DNA of 8,367 nucleotides from NCBI GenBank assembly GCA_036501345.1, contig DASYAN010000101.1, forward strand, positions 1 through 8,367, read 5' to 3'. A program made the translations under genes and the position numbers. The stretch comes from DASYAN01 sp036501345. GTDB lineage: Bacteria; Chloroflexota; Ktedonobacteria; Ktedonobacterales; Ktedonobacteraceae. Shown in pieces: positions 5,485 through 8,367 of the stretch. Positions within the stretch are counted from its first letter, which is position 1, and every line of letters starts with the position of its first letter. The notes under the pieces are model-generated. The model did not search any database, was not told the origin of the DNA, and saw nothing but the letters and a program-made list of their open reading frames with translations.

Positions 5485-6573
5485 TCAGACGGGCAGAACG
5501 GTCATCTCGCCACGTAAATTGGTCTGCATCTGCACTTTTACTGCATTCTGATCAAGACCCAGCGCTATCAGGTAAATAAGCTTGGTCAGCATGGCTTCAG
5601 CCGTGAGATCATAGCCGCTGATAGAGCCAGCTTGCAGCAAACTTGAACCTGTCTGGTATGCAGTCATGTTGACGCTACCTCTGATAACCTGAGTGCCATC
5701 GATGATGATCACGCCTTGCTTATCAGCAGCAGAGATCGCACCGAGGAATGTGGAGTTCAGTGGGGCATCGCCTGCACCGAATGCACCGAGGACGATGCCC
5801 AGGACTGGAGGCTTTGTACCTTGCAAGATAGCTTCCAACATAGTGGTGCATTGAATGCCGGGGAAGAGAGTTACGCTCACCACAGAAAATCTGAGCATAG
5901 AGGTCGCTATCCTATCAAGAGTACTCTGGAGTTTAGCAACACAATCAGGATTCGACAGAGATTTCTCAGGCGGTGGAGACTGTAGAACTAATGCAGGATT
6001 GACCACGGGTCGAATGCCAACATTAGCTAGCGGGGGAAAATTAGGCGACATGAATGCAGAAAGCCCACTGGCATCGGCTTTGACAGTCCGGTTCCCACGC
6101 ATCAGCATCGTGTTGAAGAACAGACACACCTCAGGGATGTTTGTTGTACCTGCCAGAATGATCGATGCTAGCAGATTCCGTAGCGCATCGTTGAGAGACC
6201 GAGCCAGCGGGAGTTGTGAGCCAGTGAGAATGACAGGTTTACTGAGACCTTCGAGAAAGAAGGAAAGTACCGAAGCAGTCCATGACATAGTGTCAGTTCC
6301 ATGGAGGATGACAAAGCCATCATAATCAGCATAGTTCGAGAGAATTCGGCTGGCAACGACAATCCAATCCGATGGCGTCATGTTGGAACTGTCGAGTGGA
6401 GTATCCAAATAATCGATGGTGTAGTACAAACCGTCGTAGCCAGCAACCTGGAAATCGGCAAGACCCGGCATTGAAAGCACAAGCTTTATAAAGTCGGGCC
6501 CAGACATTGGTGCCAGGGGACTGCCAGTACTACCAATCGTTCCTCCTGTATAAAGCACATAAACCTGAGTCAC
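5485..6573 (-). CDS. L-asparaginase, type I-like
   Basis: Hydrolyses L-asparagine to aspartate and ammonia. The 362-aa product carries both family signatures: YTGGTIGS (8-15, nucleophile Thr12) and LHGTDTMSWTASVLSFFLEG (90-109, the Thr93-Asp94 pair). Lys165 in NRTVKADAS matches the third catalytic position. SKPVILTGSQLPLA and the lack of a signal peptide fit the cytosolic type I (AnsA-like) branch. The GTG at 6573 is preferred because AAAAGGGG lies 6 nt upstream and the protein then starts right before the first beta strand (MTQVYVLYTGGT). An ATG at 6606 would add 11 residues, overlap the upstream stop and has no Shine-Dalgarno. The gap of 22 nt to the upstream surface-protein gene suggests co-transcription. 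Substrate preference for Asn over Gln cannot be read from sequence alone. Confidence 0.92.
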   Translation of the reverse strand: MTQVYVLYTGGTIGSTGSPLAPMSGPDFIKLVLSMPGLADFQVAGYDGLYYTIDYLDTPLDSSNMTPSDWIVVASRILSNYADYDGFVILHGTDTMSWTASVLSFFLEGLSKPVILTGSQLPLARSLNDALRNLLASIILAGTTNIPEVCLFFNTMLMRGNRTVKADASGLSAFMSPNFPPLANVGIRPVVNPALVLQSPPPEKSLSNPDCVAKLQSTLDRIATSMLRFSVVSVTLFPGIQCTTMLEAILQGTKPPVLGIVLGAFGAGDAPLNSTFLGAISAADKQGVIIIDGTQVIRGSVNMTAYQTGSSLLQAGSISGYDLTAEAMLTKLIYLIALGLDQNAVKVQMQTNLRGEMTVLPV

Positions 6574-6579
6574 GTGAAG

Positions 6580-6587
6580 CCCCTTTT
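6580..6587 (-). promoter_or_regulatory. Shine-Dalgarno supporting the GTG start of asparaginase
   Basis: AAAAGGGG on the minus strand lies 6 nt before the GTG at 6573 and just after the stop of the upstream gene. Confidence 0.6.
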
Positions 6588-6595
6588 CAATACTT

Positions 6596-7885
6596 TTACT
6601 TTGCATTCACTGGATAGATAGCCAGATCAGAAAATGTTGCCTGCGCTCCCGGATGAGTACCAGGCAAGTTGGAGACAAATAGAGCAATGACGCCGCTGGC
6701 ATAGCTAGTATCTGAGAATGTCTGCACTGTCTGCCCATTAACAATCAAAGTTATCTTCGGACCATTGGCAATAATAACAGTCTGATTGATATGTCCCATT
6801 GGCTTGATAGCCGCATGCACCGTAGTTTCTACCAACGTTGTAGAACTGGTATTCCCATTGGCATCTGTCGCTACCTTAAAAATTGCATAGGTACTATTGC
6901 CATAGAGCTCAATGCGATAATATGCAGTCAGATTCCCATTGGGATCAGTAGTTCCCCGAATACAGAGACCATATCCGTTCTGTCGATCACCCTTAGAAAG
7001 CAGTGTATTAATGATCAATTTAAAATTATTGAAACTCTTGCTACCGGGAAGCAAAATCGGAAAGAGCTTATTGTCATCATCCTCCAGGATCAAGTTTCCC
7101 TTCTTGATAGAGACCAGATATCTCTCCTGCATGCTTTGCATATCCCACTGCTTGCTATTATTCGTGAATGTTTCAGCAAAAAGCGGCGCCCCCTTCGGTA
7201 TGGGATAGCCAGGAGGTGCACTAGTCGTATGTTTTGCTCCTAGCCGCAAGGTCAGCACTGTATAGCCAGCAATGCTAGCACCGATAAGCACAAGGAGTAC
7301 GACCACAAGGCTCACCACTTTTTTCCTGTTCAGAGTGCGTCGCTCTACCATTACAGATTGCGAGACCTCTGGAGTCTGGGGAGAAGAGATAAACCCTGGC
7401 TGCAAGCCATTTACTTGTCCTTGATCAGAGAAGGCGCTATAGAAACTCTGATCATTGCCCGAGCCTGGGAACTGACCGTTCAAACCATACTGGTTACCAT
7501 CGCCCCCCGGCTGAGCAGATGGAAACGAATTATCAGGAGAACCCGGATACCACTGGCCTGACAAATTTGTTTGCGATCCAGACTGAACCAAAGAATTTGT
7601 TTCATTAGCAGAAGGAGGAAAAGAAAGCTGTTGCGGCTGAGAAAATGACATTGGACCCCATTGCGAATTATTATACTGATCGGGCATATTGCCATTCTGC
7701 AGCGGATATACATTCCAGGACACGTGAGAGGAATTTAGTATGTCTCCAGATAGATCATTGCGCTGTACAGGCGAGTTATTGTAGCCACAATACCCACACT
7801 GAATAATATTAGGAGGAAGTGGGCTCCGACACCGTTGGCAAAACGAAGCCGACGCACCTTCAAAGGATGAGAAAGCTGAGGACAC
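6596..7885 (-). CDS. Zinc-ribbon, single-TM membrane protein with extracellular beta-sandwich-like domain
   Basis: A 429-aa protein in four parts. First is a short C4 zinc ribbon, CQRC (16-19) and CGYC (30-33). Second is a long Gln/Ser/Asn/Pro/Gly-rich linker (about 40-180). Third is one membrane helix (about 190-213), preceded by ERRTLNRKK, which predicts an inside N-terminus. Fourth is a C-terminal domain (about 235-429) exposed outside. That domain reads as beta-rich: FAETFTNNSKQWDM at its start, GYGLCIRG and YYRIELYG in the middle, ITLIVNGQTVQTF and a closing ATFSDLAIYP strand. The order resembles concanavalin A-like (LamG or DUF1080-type) domains, which often bind glycans, but this is by eye. 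The GTG at 7885 is chosen because GGAGGT lies 6 nt upstream; a TTG at 7969 would add 28 residues without a Shine-Dalgarno. It probably shares a transcript with asparaginase. The specific role is unknown. Confidence 0.85.
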   Translation of the reverse strand: MSSAFSSFEGASASFCQRCRSPLPPNIIQCGYCGYNNSPVQRNDLSGDILNSSHVSWNVYPLQNGNMPDQYNNSQWGPMSFSQPQQLSFPPSANETNSLVQSGSQTNLSGQWYPGSPDNSFPSAQPGGDGNQYGLNGQFPGSGNDQSFYSAFSDQGQVNGLQPGFISSPQTPEVSQSVMVERRTLNRKKVVSLVVVLLVLIGASIAGYTVLTLRLGAKHTTSAPPGYPIPKGAPLFAETFTNNSKQWDMQSMQERYLVSIKKGNLILEDDDNKLFPILLPGSKSFNNFKLIINTLLSKGDRQNGYGLCIRGTTDPNGNLTAYYRIELYGNSTYAIFKVATDANGNTSSTTLVETTVHAAIKPMGHINQTVIIANGPKITLIVNGQTVQTFSDTSYASGVIALFVSNLPGTHPGAQATFSDLAIYPVNAK

Positions 7886-7891
7886 AGGCAA

Positions 7892-7897
7892 ACCTCC
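7892..7897 (-). promoter_or_regulatory. Shine-Dalgarno fixing the GTG start of the zinc-ribbon membrane protein
   Basis: GGAGGT on the minus strand lies 6 nt before the GTG at 7885. It directly follows the 3' arm of a 13-bp inverted repeat, with one base between. Confidence 0.75.
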
Positions 7898-7898
7898 A

Positions 7899-7988
7899 CG
7901 ATAGCCAAAACCAGTTATGGATGAGTATCTCACACATACTAGCGGGATGTCTACTCGATCTCGTTGCAATCAGCAGTTTTGGCTATCG
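7899..7988 (-). promoter_or_regulatory. 13-bp perfect inverted repeat in the leader of the zinc-ribbon membrane protein
   Basis: CGATAGCCAAAAC (7899-7911 on +) and GTTTTGGCTATCG (7976-7988) are perfect inverted repeats around 64 nt. In the leftward mRNA the second arm ends one base before the Shine-Dalgarno. Inside the loop, AGTAT/ATACT (7924-7928 with 7935-7939) and GAGTA/TACTC can pair, so a multi-branched leader is possible. It could be a cis-regulatory RNA or a pair of protein-binding half-sites. It matches no riboswitch class I recognise. Confidence 0.45.
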
Positions 7989-8066
7989 CAGGGTTCCTCA
8001 ACATTCTCCGTTTTTGCACATCCCAGGCTTCAACAATGCATTAAATCCATCATATATTTCCCGAGT

Positions 8067-8342
8067 TCAGTCTTGCTCCACATCCACGACAAAGCCTCTT
8101 GATTTTAAGGCAGCGGCCAACCCAAACAAACGAGCATCTCCGCGCACCACCCAGATAAGTTCAGGAGTACCGATCGTTGTACCTTCTTCACGCTCCCAGG
8201 AACATTGATAGGTACCCTGCCATTGACGATGTTGGACACGTCCCTGGTATTGCCATGGATTTGGCATTGGACGCCGATTGTTGAAGCCGAAGCCTGATCC
8301 TTCGACACTTGCAAAATCTTTACTACGAAAAATAACTTTCAT
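8067..8342 (-). CDS. Small protein of unknown function
   Basis: A 91-aa product that I do not recognise. Three ATG codons run in tandem (8340-8348), and GGGAGG (8349-8354) is ideally spaced, 6 nt, for the third, giving MKVIFRSKDF. The middle is rich in Trp, Gln and Arg (NPWQYQGRVQHRQWQGTYQC). The C-terminal part, ELIWVVRGDARLFGLAAALKSRGFVVDVEQD in the native order of strand then helix then strand, resembles a small alpha/beta half-domain. There is no signal peptide, membrane helix or zinc motif. It lies 181 bp upstream of the zinc-ribbon membrane protein on the same strand, too far to assume one operon. It is probably real because of the strong ribosome binding site. Confidence 0.65.
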   Translation of the reverse strand: MKVIFRSKDFASVEGSGFGFNNRRPMPNPWQYQGRVQHRQWQGTYQCSWEREEGTTIGTPELIWVVRGDARLFGLAAALKSRGFVVDVEQD

Positions 8343-8348
8343 CATCAT

Positions 8349-8354
8349 CCTCCC
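8349..8354 (-). promoter_or_regulatory. Shine-Dalgarno ahead of a triple ATG
   Basis: GGGAGG abuts the first of three consecutive ATG codons on the minus strand. Normal spacing (6 nt) selects the third, at 8342, as the start of the small protein. Confidence 0.65.
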
Positions 8355-8367
8355 AGACGTACTAATG

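Noticed and set aside
6596..7969. Zinc-ribbon membrane protein starting at the TTG at 7969
   Set aside because: There is no Shine-Dalgarno near the TTG, while GGAGGT is ideally placed for the GTG at 7885, and the extra residues would be encoded by the inverted-repeat leader.

Overview
The window reads as ordinary chromosomal DNA from a free-living bacterium, most likely a member of the Chloroflexota and perhaps of the Ktedonobacteria. This is inferred from the gene set and style: proteins with short C4 zinc ribbons joined to low-complexity linkers, a long-form LOG protein, a DnaX-C-like small protein, and GTAGGGGC/CGATTTA-type intergenic repeats. No marker gene fixes the taxonomy. I see no phage, transposase, CRISPR, rRNA or tRNA signal.

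Layout. A 5'-truncated glycogen branching enzyme (glgB, + strand) fills 1-1929. It converges on a leftward block: a LOG-family nucleoside-monophosphate phosphoribohydrolase (2147-3025), and a two-gene operon made of a small DnaX-C-like protein (4323-4646) followed by an M48 zinc peptidase with a C-terminal zinc ribbon (3251-4291). A good intrinsic terminator (3197-3225) closes that operon before LOG. A 425-bp divergent intergenic region (4647-5071) holds a 97-bp inverted-repeat-bounded repeat element and a possible operator upstream of a rightward YjbQ-family gene (5072-5476). That gene ends 8 bp from the stop of a leftward type I-like L-asparaginase (5485-6573). The asparaginase lies 22 bp downstream of a zinc-ribbon/single-TM/beta-sandwich surface protein (6596-7885). 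A small unrecognised protein (8067-8342) lies upstream of that gene.

How the genes relate. Most entries are standalone housekeeping or accessory functions: glycogen branching, nucleotide salvage, amide hydrolysis and a YjbQ enzyme. Two pairs look co-transcribed, namely the DnaX-C-like protein with the M48 peptidase, and the surface protein with asparaginase. For several genes the real start is not the longest open frame; Shine-Dalgarno placement picks internal ATG or GTG codons.

The most interesting signals are a 13-bp perfect inverted repeat whose 3' arm abuts the Shine-Dalgarno of the surface-protein gene, the freestanding DnaX-C-like protein next to a peptidase, two related copies of an intergenic repeat family, and a nested set of CTAGTA-containing inverted repeats ahead of yjbQ. 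I found nothing that clearly amounts to a new defence or mobile system.
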